A stretch of DNA of 64,000 nt from Cryptomeria japonica (taxonomy: Eukaryota > Streptophyta > Pinopsida > Cupressales > Cupressaceae). The notes under the pieces were generated by a model that was not told where the DNA came from, did no database searches, and was given only the letters and a program-made list of their open reading frames with translations. This document shows, piece by piece, positions 12,600 to 24,393 of this stretch; the first letter of the stretch is position 1, and every line of letters starts with the position of its first letter. The stretch covers positions 310,263,235 to 310,327,234 of the forward strand of contig NC_081405.1 in assembly GCF_030272615.1 (NCBI RefSeq), given 5' to 3'. The translations under genes were made by a program, and so were the position numbers.

Positions 12600-13914
12600 T
12601 TCATTATAAGTTGATTCAAGTATAGAAAGGAGATTAGCCAAAGGAAGAAACAAGGCCACAAACTCATCTACTTCAGGGGGCTCTCTCAAAGTTTGGATGA
12701 CTGATCCTACTGCTTCTACATTATCAAATCTGATAGATTATCGGTTCTCGTGATTGCACCATCTAGAAGAAAAGGGGAAGGTAGACCAAGCTTGACAAAA
12801 TCTTCAAGGTGCTCTAAGACAAGGTTGATGGAGTCTTTTAAAGTTGACAGACTTGAAGTAGCCTATTTGTCCATTTTGCCGCAATTCATGAAAGTGATTA
12901 GCCTTTTAAATTATCCCCTCAATATCTATAAATCTTGTTGTAGCTAAATCTTGTGGAGCGGTGGTATAAAGCCAATCAACTAACCTCTGAGCCTTGGGAA
13001 CTTTAGAAGCCAAAACTTGCATGGCATGCTCAAGGAAAGGGTCAACCTTAGCATGCAAACTTTGAGAGACTGCTAAGAAATGCAGAGCAGGTTCCAGGAG
13101 AAGGGCGGACTGCTTTATCTTTTCCCAATATGCATTATGAAGCTCCCGCATCAAATAACTGAAGTCTATGGGAGGAGAAGACTAAGGGGTCAATGGCTCT
13201 GAGAGGAACTCTACTTTAGCTTCTTTGGATTCTAAACTCTCATGCATTTCCTTCAAGCATTGTGTTTTCCTTGCTACCTGATGTTGTAATGCTATTATCC
13301 TAGTCTACTTATCTTGAACCTCATCCTGCAATCACTTGCCCTTTGCTTGTTGATTTGTAATAGCCGCTTGAGATTCATGGAGCTCTTGGGTGGACTAAAC
13401 TTACAAGGTCTGGAAATCTTGCAAAACCTTATCTTTTGTTGCTCTCTCCTCTGCCAGAAGGCTTTGAGTGCTGACCAATTCTTGATGCTCCTTCTCTTTT
13501 TCTAAAATGACTTCTTCCAACTGAGCTTGAGCTTGGTCCACATCGGAAGAGGCAAATTGGATGCACGATAATTCATGCATTTTTATCTAGTAGCACGTCA
13601 AAAGTTATTTTCTTAGCATTTTTCTCTATGCACAATAGGCCCTCAGACTCCTTTAATACTTTTTGAAGTTTATATCTCTCAGTCTTTCCGCGAAGTATTG
13701 CAGGCTATAGGTGTCTTACCTCTTCTTCTTCTCTAGCCTTCCCCTCCATGAACTGTTCATTTCTAGTTTTCACTCTTCCCAAATTGACCATGAGTTTCTC
13801 CAAGTGATGTGAACATTTTAGGTAGTCCAAAGAGACTACCTTGTGGGATTCTTCCATGATTTCCACTCTATCCCGTGGTTGAGCTCTGCTCAAATCAATT
13901 CCAATGGCATACAT
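12600..13914 (-). pseudogene. Decayed coiled-coil C-terminal part of the internal ORF
   Basis: On the minus strand the frames at 13914-13705 and 13154-12906, and the short pieces between them, read as charged, heptad-like sequence (for example REEEEVRHL and ELHESQAAITNQQ) before a helical tail ending near EGIIKRLITFMN. Stops and at least one frameshift separate the pieces. No protease, RT or integrase motif is present. I read it as the 3' half of one long protein whose N-terminal half lies at 14750-16647. I do not recognise the family; a non-autonomous LTR element's structural protein is a possibility only. Confidence 0.45.
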
Positions 13915-14749
13915 GGAATAGTCTTCAGGTTATATTTGATTTGTTGGTTTGACAATGTTTTGTGTAATGGCCATGAACACTAGAATTTGATGATCCTCCT
14001 TAAAGATAGTCTGAATGAAAGGCTCAACAGGATTTTGAGAATCATTAGGCTTTCTTTTTTGTGATCTTTGAGCACGAATGAGCTTTCCTTGTTCTGCATA
14101 CTGATGGAATTATGAAGGTGCAAAGATCATTCATCCTACGAAAGGAGTTCCTAGGGGTGGGATGAAAGGAATAGGAGCCATGGTAGCTTGCAATTAGGTT
14201 GGAGCTGTCAAGGACAGAGTGGTTGGGGAAAAGGGAGAATCCTAGGGAAGATGTCAGTGGGTGAACAGAAAAATGACCTAATACTCGACGAAGTTGCAGA
14301 TGTAAAAATTGCAAGCCCAAGGCTGTGCGAGGCAGAAGACATATCGGTTGGCTAGCTTGGGGATTGAAAAAAGTGGGTCATACTAACTAAGCTATCAAAA
14401 GTGCTAATTCTAGGTAAGGGAGATGTAAATGTACTTGTGGAAGCTGCAATTGATTGGGTTTGCACAGACAGTGCGAAAGACATGGCTCTTATAGGACTAT
14501 CTAACATGATAACAGGGTTGATAGAGGGTGACGTCAACATTGAAACTAGAGATTGAGAACAAAGAAGAGGGGCAAAGAAGAGTACCTATACTGGAGCAGT
14601 TGTTGGTGCAAGAGAAGCTTGTGTTGATATAAGATTCTGAGTCTCTAAAGCCTCCGGATTACTTAAATGCTTTTCTGCTTCTTTTGGGAGGCCATGGATT
14701 CTTCTAGAGAACCCTATTGCTGAGATGGACTTGAACTCTACCTTGGGGT

Positions 14750-15169
14750 CTAAGACCTGGGCCTACTAACGGGCTTCTTTATAGAGGGCAAACTGGAAAT
14801 AGTTGTGGCGCCCAAGGAGATGATCTTGATTTGTTTTCCTTTCCCTCCAAGTTGCTCCACTACTTCTGGGAAATCTCCTTTATCAGTGAAACCTGGAGGA
14901 CGATTATAATCATCTTCATCACTGTTGTACTTTTGGCACTCTAGCTCAAATTCTTTGCCACTGTGAAGATTCCCCAGTCCTATTTTGACCTCTTTGATTT
15001 CTTGCCTATATCTCCAAAAGGCCTGTCTCTTATCTTCAGACCAATCCTCTTCCGCCATCTTTCTGGATAAGCGAAGTGGGAACTTCTTAGCAAGATCATA
15101 CCTCTCCTTCATAGCGTAGAAGGTCAACCTGGGTGGTCTTTCTTTCTTTGGGATGGCGTACAGGTTCAC
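14750..15169 (-). pseudogene. Fragment of unrecognised acidic/basic protein
   Basis: A 139-codon open frame on the minus strand begins NLYAIPKKERPPRLTFYAMK and continues with Lys/Glu-rich sequence and an acidic YNSDEDDYN stretch, ending SRPRS. The open frame and biased composition suggest former coding sequence. It lies between the larger fragment at 15586-16647 and the coiled-coil fragment, in a different frame from both. The sequence between 15169 and 15586 is still partly readable but has several stops. No domain is recognised. Confidence 0.45.
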
Positions 15170-15585
15170 ATATACTACCTAGTCATCTTTCTATGGGTTT
15201 CTCTAAGAATCCCAAACAGGGCCACATGAGACATGCACTACTGGGTTCTTCCTTTTAGATAGACATCCATTTGGGTAATAACTCCATTTATCATCAATAA
15301 CCACTAGGCCTAGTTGGACCATGTTTAAGGTAAGTACACCTCCGGCTTCACATCTTTTGACAACAACAATAGGTCCGATAATTGCGTGGTCCTTAAAAAT
15401 GCCAACTCCATTCTTTCCTGACCCTATACGCTATTCAATAATGAATAGATACCTAAATATTTCGAGAGCCAAGGTGTGATCTAGGATGGATTGCAGAAGG
15501 TGAAAAGGTTCTTCAGTGAACCCATGAGTCATGGCAAAAGAAATATCTGACCCTAGATACCAATCACATGGGAGAAAATTGGATG

Positions 15586-16647
15586 TCATCTAGGCGATTT
15601 ATAAATTTGAGAAGCATGTGATTGAGTCTGTATCTTTCTTAAATCTTGCATTGTCGGAGCCATGAACGCATCCGAAAATGCATAAGGGTCATATGTGGCA
15701 TGTAGCAAGTGAGTCCACACAGCTACTAGATTCTTCTTATTTCTACTATCATACATTGCAAGCTCTGTGGTCTCATTAAAGAATTTAGGATTCTGGTTTA
15801 GAAACATATGGATAAGAAAAGAGGTGTACCTGAACCTATGGTGGTTTTTTAAATTCACCAGTTGTTCTACCATCTCTTGCACCAAAATATCTATAAAGTC
15901 AAAATGGAAAACTTCTCTTTGCTTGAGGAATTTGAATTGGAAACCCATTAGAAATGGATAAATGTTTTGATCACTATCTAGAACAAAAATGTATGCTAGC
16001 ATGGATGTCATATCTTTTACATCTTATTGATGGAAAGCATCATAATATATTGGGAACGGAGGAAGCTCGGTGTTCTCCTTACTCCTATTCATCAAATTAT
16101 TACAAAAGCTAACAATGGTATCTCTCTCCCTCCAATAACCCTCTGAGCACTTTTTCTTAAAAACCACCATATGTTTGTCAATATGGGGAATACACAACAT
16201 ATATCTGATAGCTTCAACACTTATCACCATCTTTAGTTTTTTCTCCTTCAATTGTAGAAGGTTCTAGGGTAAACCTTGCAGCACATGTGTTAATGAATTT
16301 GGGTCAATGAGGGACCAAAGGAACCATGTATTGCGGAATACCAAAGTGCCAAAGCTAAAAAGTGGGCCTACCTGAACCCTTTTTCCATCTCTAATAAGCA
16401 TCTTCTCGAAGGTTTTTTGGTTTAACACGGAGATCAAGGTCGAAAATGTCTTTGAATCTATCCGCAACCACGGTTGTGTCCTTGACATATATCTTTCCTT
16501 ATGGTTTTGTGAAAGGATGGGTGGCCTTAGGAGGCATAATGTGGGAAGCAAAAGACACTTCTTATAAGATATCCACATATTGACTATTGAAAAAATTCCA
16601 AAAACTCTTACAGATGATGTCATTTTGTGTTTTCTCAGGGTCTGCAC
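15586..16647 (-). pseudogene. Decayed ORF of about 350 codons, unrecognised
   Basis: Three minus-strand pieces (16647-16264, 16251-16024, 16011-15586) lie in one frame and are separated only by nonsense codons, so this was a single reading frame. Readable stretches include WLRIDSKTF, ISVEAIRYMLCIPH, YWRERDTIVSFCNN and WTHLLHATYDPYAF. The sequence is aromatic and globular-looking, with no catalytic motif of gag, pol or a transposase that I can identify. A plant-mobile-domain-like protein is conceivable, but I cannot support it from motifs. Confidence 0.45.
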
Positions 16648-17342
16648 TTAGAGGCTGAAAAGAACTTGTTCTTATTTCACTTCGCTATTGCATGCACTCT
16701 ATCTTTAATAAAACCACTTTCATGAATATGGAATCCTTGAAATTAACGTTGCACGACAAGTTAGCTGAGAGTTAACTTAGTGGAAATGTCAACTCACACA
16801 TACGTTTAAGATTAATTTGAATATCGTGCACCTTACTGCCAGCTCACTAAAGAGCAAGACAATCATGCCTTTTAACATTGCCGTTTTAAAACCTTTTGCA
16901 CTAAACTATACGATTTTCTTGGATTAATGACTTCCCACTTTATGGTGCATTTACAAAATCTCTTCGCACATACCAATGTGTGAGATTACCTAAGATTTGC
17001 TTCAAAAGGAAATATTTCACTCAGATGTGTGGCACTAGCTCGTTATTCACACATTGTTCAAAAAGACTGAGTAGGAGGGATGATTAAGGTTGATCTGTGT
17101 GAAAATAACCTTCATTAATCACCAACTTGTTCCAATGCAAGAGCCATTGAAGCTTCTTTTAGCCTAATATTTTCTATAAATACCACTTAGAGAAGGAAGT
17201 TTCGATCATACAGAGAATTAATCCTTAGCAGTTGTAGGAAAATCTTGAGTAGCTTTTTAGGATAGGAGTAATAGATACACCTATTAGGCTAGTAGGTAGG
17301 AGAGGTCAAGTTTCTTTCCTAGGAACTATCTCAAACCATCAC

Positions 17343-17620
17343 CTATAGACGATGACAGACCATACTAATCCTTTCATCATCACTGCTATCAAATGGATTT
17401 TGAGAGAGGAATTTGTAGGATGCGAGGACCATTACTGTGTAACCACGGATATTAGCTCTAGATTCGTAGCTTCTTTGCTTGACATCATTGTGTCTAAGCA
17501 CCTTTTCTTGCAACTCACTGACGAGATTTTTCATAAAATACTTAGGTGGTATGGAGGAGGTATTTTATTATGCCAACCCTCGCTGGGGTATCCCCACTGC
17601 TTCAGATTTGAGGTGATTCA
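17343..17620 (-). pseudogene. Possible N-terminal fragment of the internal ORF
   Basis: The minus-strand frame at 17534-17343 (63 codons, ending DERISMVCHRL) lies just inside direct-repeat copy B, where the first coding exon or gag start of a minus-strand LTR element would be. Two adjacent stops occur just upstream. The function is unknown. The 600 bp between this and 16647 contains no open frame I trust. Confidence 0.3.
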
Positions 17621-17691
17621 TTAATGGGGATGAGGTAATTCCATGGCTGCATTTAATTTCTGGTTTTAAAACCATGTCCATATTGACATAT

Positions 17692-19835
17692 ATAGTAAAA
17701 TCTATTGTCTTTCTTTATTAGAAATCTACAATTTCTATCAATCTTAATGAATAATTATAATCAAACCCTTGAGATTTGAATTTCTTGTTGAAAGTAATAT
17801 GAATTCATATTATTAGAAGGCTAGGTGAATAAGCCAAGAAATGAGAGAGGCTTGTTCCCTCATATAATCTATGTTATGTTAGGTATAGGATAGTTAATTT
17901 TAGGGTATTTCATGAAGGTATGCATTAGATGACTAGAAAATGTAAAATAAATGATCAAATATTTTTATTAGTCCATTTAAAGTCATTAGAAAATATTGGC
18001 ATAAAAAGAATTTCAAATATTAAAATAAATAAAAATAATAAATTTTCTATTACCGAGGACATCGATAGGCTCTTATGATATGATAATAGTTTTAATTTAT
18101 TGTCACAAACCTAATTGCTTTATCCAATGGTTAGATTTTGTGAAGACTTCTAATTTTAAAAATTAATGAAATTTGCAATTAGATGAATATGTGTGTTAAA
18201 AAATGAAGCTATAATAAGACAATCTTGACCACCTATAGTAAATTTTGAGTAAATATAAAACATTATAGTTAAATTCTTCCAAAAGATTTGACAAGGCTCA
18301 ATGGTCTTCCTTAGGACGTATCAAGGCTCTTCAGAAGAACACATATGAGAGCCTTTAGGCTTTGTATAGATTATTACACATGGAATCAAGCTATAGTTTG
18401 AAATAGATATCTACAACCTTAGGTACACGATCTATTAAATCAAGTGAAGGAAGGAACAATATTTTTTAAGGATTGGTATAAAATATGGAAATAATCAATT
18501 AATAATTAAATCAAAATATATCCACATGACCACATTCATGATCCATAATGGTCACTATGACTATACTGTACTCCTTTTTAGACGATTACTCCACTTGTTT
18601 CTATCATGAGCGCAATGTATAATATCTTCTAGGATTGTCTATAGAACTTTATTTTGATTTTCCTTAATAATATTATGATTTAGTCAAATGATATGAAACA
18701 ATAAAATATAATTTAGTGTTGTAAGGAATAATAAAGCAAAAAATATAAAAAAATCATATCAAATTTTCTCTTTTTCCAAATAGAGGTGTGTTAATTGGTC
18801 CATATTATCTCTTGAAAATTAAATATAGTATACTAAATAAATATCATTGCAATAATGGGCGTTTTTACACCTCAAAATTTTACAAAGGTGAGACATTCCA
18901 CATCAGCCTTGTGAATTGTTTATAGAGGTTTTTATGAATGTAAAAACTCTATTTGCTATGACTATATTGAAATAGAAGGTAAAGAAGTTTGATTGGACAA
19001 TAAAGTGTGATGTAGAATTCCATAAATCATATAAACGATTCATCACCACCCCTATCATTACAATCCTTGATCTAAATTGAATTTATCTTTAGAAGGATCA
19101 GGAGGGATCTTTGTAAAAGATAGTCAAGTTTTGTCTTATGAGTTATAGAAACTCAAGTGGTATGAGATTTTTTTTCCACCAATGTCTTAGATTTGGATTT
19201 TATTTATTTTTCTTTAAATATTTAATAGCACTAGCTATTAGTGAATAATATTTAGCTAAACACATATCACAAAATTTGTATCTATATATTTAATTAGGTA
19301 TATATGAATGTAGAATTATAAAAAATGACTAACTTATTTGTGACTTCAAGATATAAAAAATTTCTATTTTAACAAAAAATAAAATCAAGTGATAATTGTA
19401 TTGATTACAGCTAATGTCTGATATTATTTTTACAACTATAATGTAATGCAATATGAAAAATTAGAATAACATAAAAAGGACTCACTTTAGTCAAAGATAT
19501 ATATAATTTTAGAGCTGATAATCTTGAGAAATAGGATATTCCTTTGATATGGGTAACCATTCAAGGTTTTAGGGAGGCATTTATGTACCTATGGTGAAAA
19601 TTTATATAATAAATAATGATGAAATCTCATACATTTAATACATTTTACTCATCCTTGTGTGTATAAGATTTTACATAGACTAAAAACATATTTTTATTTG
19701 TGAAAAACGTGGTATTATGTATCTAATTTATTTTTAGATGCCTATAATGTTAAAAAGTTAAGGTAGAAATTAGAAACACAAGTGTTCTATCTACCCATGC
19801 ACTGTTCCTTGGCCTTAAATGGATTGTTACCAACA
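17692..19835 (-). mobile_element. Direct repeat copy B (probable 5' LTR of a minus-strand element)
   Basis: It matches copy A along its length without the LINE-like insertion. On the minus strand it would start TGTTGGTAACAATCC at 19835 and end near TGTCA at about 17684, giving the TG...CA ends expected of an LTR. I could not find a matching target duplication outside copies A and B, nor a convincing tRNA primer site at 17691. The LTR reading is therefore an inference from geometry. Confidence 0.55.
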
Positions 19836-20007
19836 TGGCTTGTATTTCTTAATTTCTCAAATATCTTTTATCATCCCTATCATTTTTATCCCTTTTTGAA
19901 TTTTTTATTTAGCCTTATTTATCCATCCTAAATGTTTCCCATGATTAAAAGATTGTCTCATTCTTATATTCCTGGATTTCAATTGATTTTTACTTTAATA
20001 TTTACAA

Positions 20008-20012
20008 CTTTC
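20008..20012. repeat. Target-site duplication of the Copia-type element
   Basis: CTTTC directly precedes the 5' LTR and is repeated at 24847-24851 directly after the 3' LTR. Confidence 0.9.
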
Positions 20013-20467
20013 TGTTGGTGTAAATAATTATTCATCTTGGATATTATTACACTTTACTTAAGTTTACTTAGGAAATGCATTTCATAGTAGTTTGGGTATG
20101 AGACACTTGGGTGTTTGTGCCACATTGGGATAGTGTGTGTAGGAGAAATTCCACCTTTTATGGTGTTGATCTTGTTGTTACACTCCACATTCAGTGGGTG
20201 ATCCACCTCATGTGGACTATTATATTATTTCTCCTACCTACCCACACCTATTTTCTACCTACCCTTGTTTCTTATTGAGCCACATGTCATGTTTGTGTGC
20301 TCACATATCTATAGCCTTGCCTATATAAGAAGGCTCATATTCATTGTATGTAATGCTTAATTGATATTGATCATTTTCTATTGATGAGAATACAGTTTAT
20401 TCTTGTCCTATATTGTGTCTCTATTTTGTACATTTCATTGAGCTCTTGATCTTGGCAAAATCTCACA
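20013..20467 (+). mobile_element. 5' LTR of non-autonomous Copia element (455 bp)
   Basis: It starts TGTTGGTGTAAATAATTATT and ends GGCAAAATCTCACA. It differs from the 3' LTR by roughly 15 substitutions and small indels, about 3%, so the insertion is moderately old. A TATATAA box lies at 20322-20328, followed by a likely transcription start. The primer-binding site follows immediately. Confidence 0.93.
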
Positions 20468-20485
20468 TGGTATCAGAGTCATTGG
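20468..20485 (+). promoter_or_regulatory. Primer-binding site (tRNA-Met type)
   Basis: TGGTATCAGAGTCATTGG directly abuts the 5' LTR and matches the plant Copia initiator-tRNA-Met primer site (TGGTATCAGAGC) except for one base. Confidence 0.9.
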
Positions 20486-21894
20486 GGCTTCATTGATTCG
20501 TCTTGAAGAGGCATTATTGCGACGTCAAGAGGCAGATCTGAGGAGCAGCATCTTTTGGAGGCGTCTTAGACTAGATCCGACCCCGCCATTGCGTCCAGAA
20601 GGCCGCTTCCATGAATTTTGGTTATAAAGTCTGCCTATTTTGGTGAGAAAAAAAATTTCGCCAATTTTGCTATTATTGTACGGATTTCCAAATTTTTTAT
20701 TAATTTTTCGAAAAAAAAAAAAAATTCTCTATAATTTTTTTCGAAAAATCAAAAATAAAAAAAAATTTGAAAAATTGAAAAATCAAAAAAAGCAATTTTT
20801 TGGGGGGTCCGCAAACCCCCCCGTGACCCCCGTACCGCGTCTGCAAGTCTGCAGCACCTGACAGCGCCGCCTTCAGCTCTGTTCCCGCTGTCTGTCTCCC
20901 GTCGCCGACACCCAGGTTTCCCGCCGTCGCCTCGACTCCCAGCGCCACTCTCCGACTCCACTAGCTCCCGCCTCCGGCGACGCCAACCGCCGCCGGTAGA
21001 GACCTCCGACGACCACCAAAACACCTCCGGCCGCCACGCAGACGCCACGTGGCTCACGCAGTCAACAATCCGTACACACAGTCACCTGCGCCACGCAGAC
21101 ATTCGTATGTCTGCCACCTCATCTTCCACGCAGACATGCCCAGTCAGCAGTCCGTACAGTACGGGCGCCTGGTCAGCAGGGAGGCGAAGTTTTTGCGACG
21201 GTCATACGACCGTCAAATTTAACAGTGACTTGCTGACGTCAGCGCCACATCATCATTTTTCAAAAATTTTGCAGGCCCCTCTCATTGAGCTTTTTGATTT
21301 TGCAGTTCAACTTCAAATGGCCATAACTTGCTCATTTTTGCTCCTTTTTCGAGCAATTTTTTTTTTAAATGAGCTAGAATTTCGTGCTCTCCGCAGTGGT
21401 GAAGAAATTTTTTGATTTTGATGCACTGATTTTTCAGAAAATTCCTTTTTTGGTGACTGTACCTGAGTAATCCCAGTTTTTGCAACTTCAGAGGCTTCGT
21501 TTAGGGTCATACGACCTCCTTTTCAAGTGCCCTTTTTTTTTGAAAGTGCGTATTTTTTCGTCTACTTTCACATGATGCTATCAAATTGATGCCATTGTAA
21601 GTAGAAATTGTACTTTCAGATTTTGGCTATTTTTGGCTCTCTTAGTACTTGTATATTTGCTTGAATCTTAGTTAGATTCATTGCACTATTGATTGAAGTC
21701 TCTTGTATCTCATTTGAGAAGTTGTAAAATTTGCATCATAAGTCCACTTTGTCTTGTTTTGCAAGTGGCTCATTGTGAACGCACTAAGTATAAAGTGCCA
21801 AAATCATCACTTTGAGAGGGGTACTTTGATTAAGTGAATTTGGGGGGGTGTCACTTGTGCTTTTGTGCTCTTGTGTTCCTTCTTTTTTGTTGCT
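20486..21894 (+). other. Long leader of the Copia element with homopolymer block and GC island
   Basis: About 1.4 kb separates the primer site from gag. It contains an A/T homopolymer block (20700-20800, with TTTTTTCGAAAAA-like palindromes) and then a sharp switch to a C-rich, GC-rich island (about 20805-21240, with many CCGCC and CCACGCAGAC words) before returning to AT-rich sequence. No conserved frame runs through it. It may hold packaging or translation signals; that is inference. Confidence 0.6.
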
Positions 21895-22944
21895 ATGGGT
21901 TCTTCTAAGTTTCCTCTCTTAACTCCTCATAATTATGCTACTTGGAAAATTGATGCATGGAGTAAACTTATGGAATCAGGACTCACTCATTATATTGATG
22001 GAACTATTGTTGCTCCCGCTGATCCTAAGGTTGATCCAGTTGGTCACTTGGATTGGCTCACTAAAAATATCATGGCAATTGGTACCTTAAGAAAGTATGT
22101 ATCAAAGGATCTCATTTTTCATATTGAGAAATGTACTCTAATCAAAGATGCTTGGCAAAAGTTTCAAGACTTGTATGGTCAAGTTGATGAGATTAGGGGA
22201 TATCAAATTGATAGTGATTTCACCATGTTAGATCCTAAGAACTTTGATACTATACAAGATTATGTCACTAAGGCAAATGAGTTGAGGGCACAACTCAAAG
22301 ATTGTGGCATTGATAAAAAGGATACTCAATTGATATTCAACTTGATAGGCAAGCTTCCACAAGAATATGCAGCATTTGTTTCTAGTTTCCAAACCCATAG
22401 GATGACAATGGGTTCAAGCTACAAAATGCCTACATTTGATGCTTTCAATGAAATGTTGATGATGGAACAAACTAAGTTGATAAGCATGGGCATTCTTAAG
22501 GCTTCTAAGTCTCAAGCATTAGTGGCAAATCAAAGGAACAAAGGAAATCAAGGAAAGGACAACTCAAACAAGAAGAAATGGCAATCAAAGCCTAAAGAAA
22601 AAGCACCATCTTCTCACAACAAGGAGATTCATCCTCTTCCAAGAGAGATAATTCACCAAAGAGGGAGAGACCTACTTGTGCTTATTGTAAAAAGATTGGT
22701 CATGAGGAGCATCGTTGCCATTCTAAGAAGATTGATGAGCTCACACATATCATCAAAAAGCATAACATTGATTTGCCTAAAGTCTACAAGAAGGATGATT
22801 CATCAACTTCCACTTCCTCACATTCAAAAGGAAAAGGGCAAGCATTCATGGCTTCTACAAGTGGAAAGACTCACTCTTTTGGAACAAGAAAAGGAAAAGC
22901 TCTATGTGCTACTATCAGTCATAATTCAAAGAGATGGCTTCTAG
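21895..22944 (+). pseudogene. Copia gag (frameshifted before the zinc knuckle)
   Basis: The frame from MGSSKFPLLTPHNYATWK is a typical Copia Gag capsid-like protein (UBN2/DUF4219 type): LTPHNYATWKIDA near the N-terminus, then IKDAWQKFQDLYG and LIGKLPQEYAAF. I start at 21895 rather than the upstream ATG at 21865 because family members start with a short tail before the LTPxNYxxW motif. In the basic linker around 22600-22630 homology switches by one base to the other frame. There the CCHC knuckle (CAYCKKIGHEEHRC, from 22677) continues into protease. The rest of the 21895 frame to 22944 is out-of-frame sequence. Gag and protease are thus separated by a frameshift, probably a mutation since Copia elements normally use one frame. 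Confidence 0.85.
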
Positions 22945-24344
22945 ATTCAGGGGCTTCTCATCATATGGCATCTTCGCAGTCTATGTTCTCTACATTTGAG
23001 CCTTGCACCATGCCACAGATTTTGATGGGCAATCATACATACATGGATGTGATTGGGAAAGGATCTATTGACATTGGGGATAACTCCTTCAATGATGTGT
23101 TGTGTGTACCCCACTTGACAAACAGTCTCCTTTCTATCTATCAAATCACACATGGCGCAACTAAGAGGGTTGTGGAGTTCACACCTGACTCAGTTTTCAT
23201 TAGAGACTTGGAGAGTAGAGCTATCATTGCGACTAAGGTGGTTGATCATGCATCTCGATTATACTCCTTTTCAGATTTTGTTGATGATGATGATTTCACA
23301 TTTGATGATTCTACACCTGATGATCACACTTCTTGTGATGGTTCAGATTTTGAGGAGAACTTTGGGCACTTGAACATGGGGATTCTCACATGTGACCCCA
23401 TTCTTGAGCCTTGTATTTCATCTCCTCATATTGATATCACATCACCTATTGCACCTGATGATGCGGATAGTGCAACAGTTTTGCCTTCATGTGATTCAAT
23501 GCAGCAGGATATTTATTGTCTTCCAGCTTCAAATTCATGGGATGATTACTTGACAGATATTGCAGGTTTGTTTATGGAATCCTACATTATAGATTTGGGA
23601 GACATCATTGATGGCATTCATCTTCTCTTTGATGAAGGTGATCCTTCTTCGATTGTTGCGAGGGCACACTCTGACCCTCTTGTTCATTCTCTACATGATC
23701 ATTCTTTCGAGGTTGACATGATTGTGGATACTTATGTACAGCAGTTGGAGGAGGTCTCTTTATGTTTTGAGGAAACAAGTGAGTCTTTGGGACATGATCT
23801 ACATCCATCTCCACTAGATCTTGGAGTGCCTTTTTCAGCAGTGTGGCACAGTTTACCACCTTTGGAGGGGGTATCTTTCAGCATCGACATGGGGACACTT
23901 GAGCAGTTTTCAGGGATTCCTTTCATCATGAGTTTTCTTAATACATCTTCCCTTCATGATTGGGGAGACTTCATGGATACACCTTTGGTTTTGTTTCTTC
24001 CTAAGGGGAGGAATGTTGTTCGACGTTCTTGGAGCAGTTTCTTCATACATCGAGCTTCTATCATTGGTGCAGATTCCACATTGAGGGGGGGCTTCCTAGC
24101 TTCTCTTCTTCTCTCATATGGGGGGGGACTTTTTCCTCACATGGGGTTTTGTCCTTCACATTCTTCTATAAGAGTTCTCTTGTATGTTTTTCATCTCTCT
24201 TTTGGGGGAGGGTTTTTTCCCATTGGGTTTTTCTCTCTTTCCCCACTTTGTGAGAGATTTCATTGCATTGGTTTGCATGCATTCGCATTTGTACATGGCC
24301 ACCTAACATGGCCTCGTAGTCGGGACCCATCTTGCATTGCTTAG
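22596..24344 (+). CDS. Zinc knuckle, retropepsin and a novel C-terminal ORF replacing pol
   Basis: This frame is open from the TAA at 22593 to 24344. It holds the CCHC knuckle, then an aspartic protease with WLLDSGASHHM (about 22935-22967) and the downstream block LMGNHTYMDVIGKGSIDI and VPHLTNSLLSI. From about 23275 (FVDDDDFTFDDSTPDD) the sequence no longer resembles Copia. There is no GAG-pre-integrase, HHCC, integrase DDE, RT YVDD or RNase H motif. Instead about 355 codons of acidic, Asp/Ser/His-rich sequence follow, then a Gly/Phe-rich tail (for example GGGLFPHMGF) translated from G-tracts. The frame stays open to 50 bp before the 3' LTR. This matches the idea of a terminal-repeat element with Gag (TR-GAG), mobilised in trans. 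The function of the extra region is unknown. Confidence 0.75.
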   Translation, partial: RKSTIFSQQGDSSSSKRDNSPKRERPTCAYCKKIGHEEHRCHSKKIDELTHIIKKHNIDLPKVYKKDDSSTSTSSHSKGKGQAFMASTSGKTHSFGTRKGKALCATISHNSKRWLLDSGASHHMASSQSMFSTFEPCTMPQILMGNHTYMDVIGKGSIDIGDNSFNDVLCVPHLTNSLLSIYQITHGATKRVVEFTPDSVFIRDLESRAIIATKVVDHASRLYSFSDFVDDDDFTFDDSTPDDHTSCDGSDFEENFGHLNMGILTCDPILEPCISSPHIDITSPIAPDDADSATVLPSCDSMQQDIYCLPASNSWDDYLTDIAGLFMESYIIDLGDIIDGIHLLFDEGDPSSIVARAHSDPLVHSLHDHSFEVDMIVDTYVQQLEEVSLCFEETSESLGHDLHPSPLDLGVPFSAVWHSLPPLEGVSFSIDMGTLEQFSGIPFIMSFLNTSSLHDWGDFMDTPLVLFLPKGRNVVRRSWSSFFIHRASIIGADSTLRGGFLASLLLSYGGGLFPHMGFCPSHSSIRVLLYVFHLSFGGGFFPIGFFSLSPLCERFHCIGLHAFAFVHGHLTWPRSRDPSCIA

Positions 24345-24384
24345 TTGCATTGTAGACTTAAGTGCATTCCCCTAAGTTGCACTT

Positions 24385-24393
24385 AAGGGGTGG
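24385..24393 (+). promoter_or_regulatory. Polypurine tract of the Copia element
   Basis: AAGGGGTGG lies directly before the 3' LTR, the position where plus-strand synthesis is primed. Several stronger G-runs at 24086-24215 lie inside the ORF and are not adjacent to the LTR. Confidence 0.7.

Noticed and set aside
8531-19840. 5-bp target duplication around the 2.1-kb repeats
   Set aside because: Flanks compared at the most likely borders (ATTCA and TGGCT) do not match; borders are uncertain.
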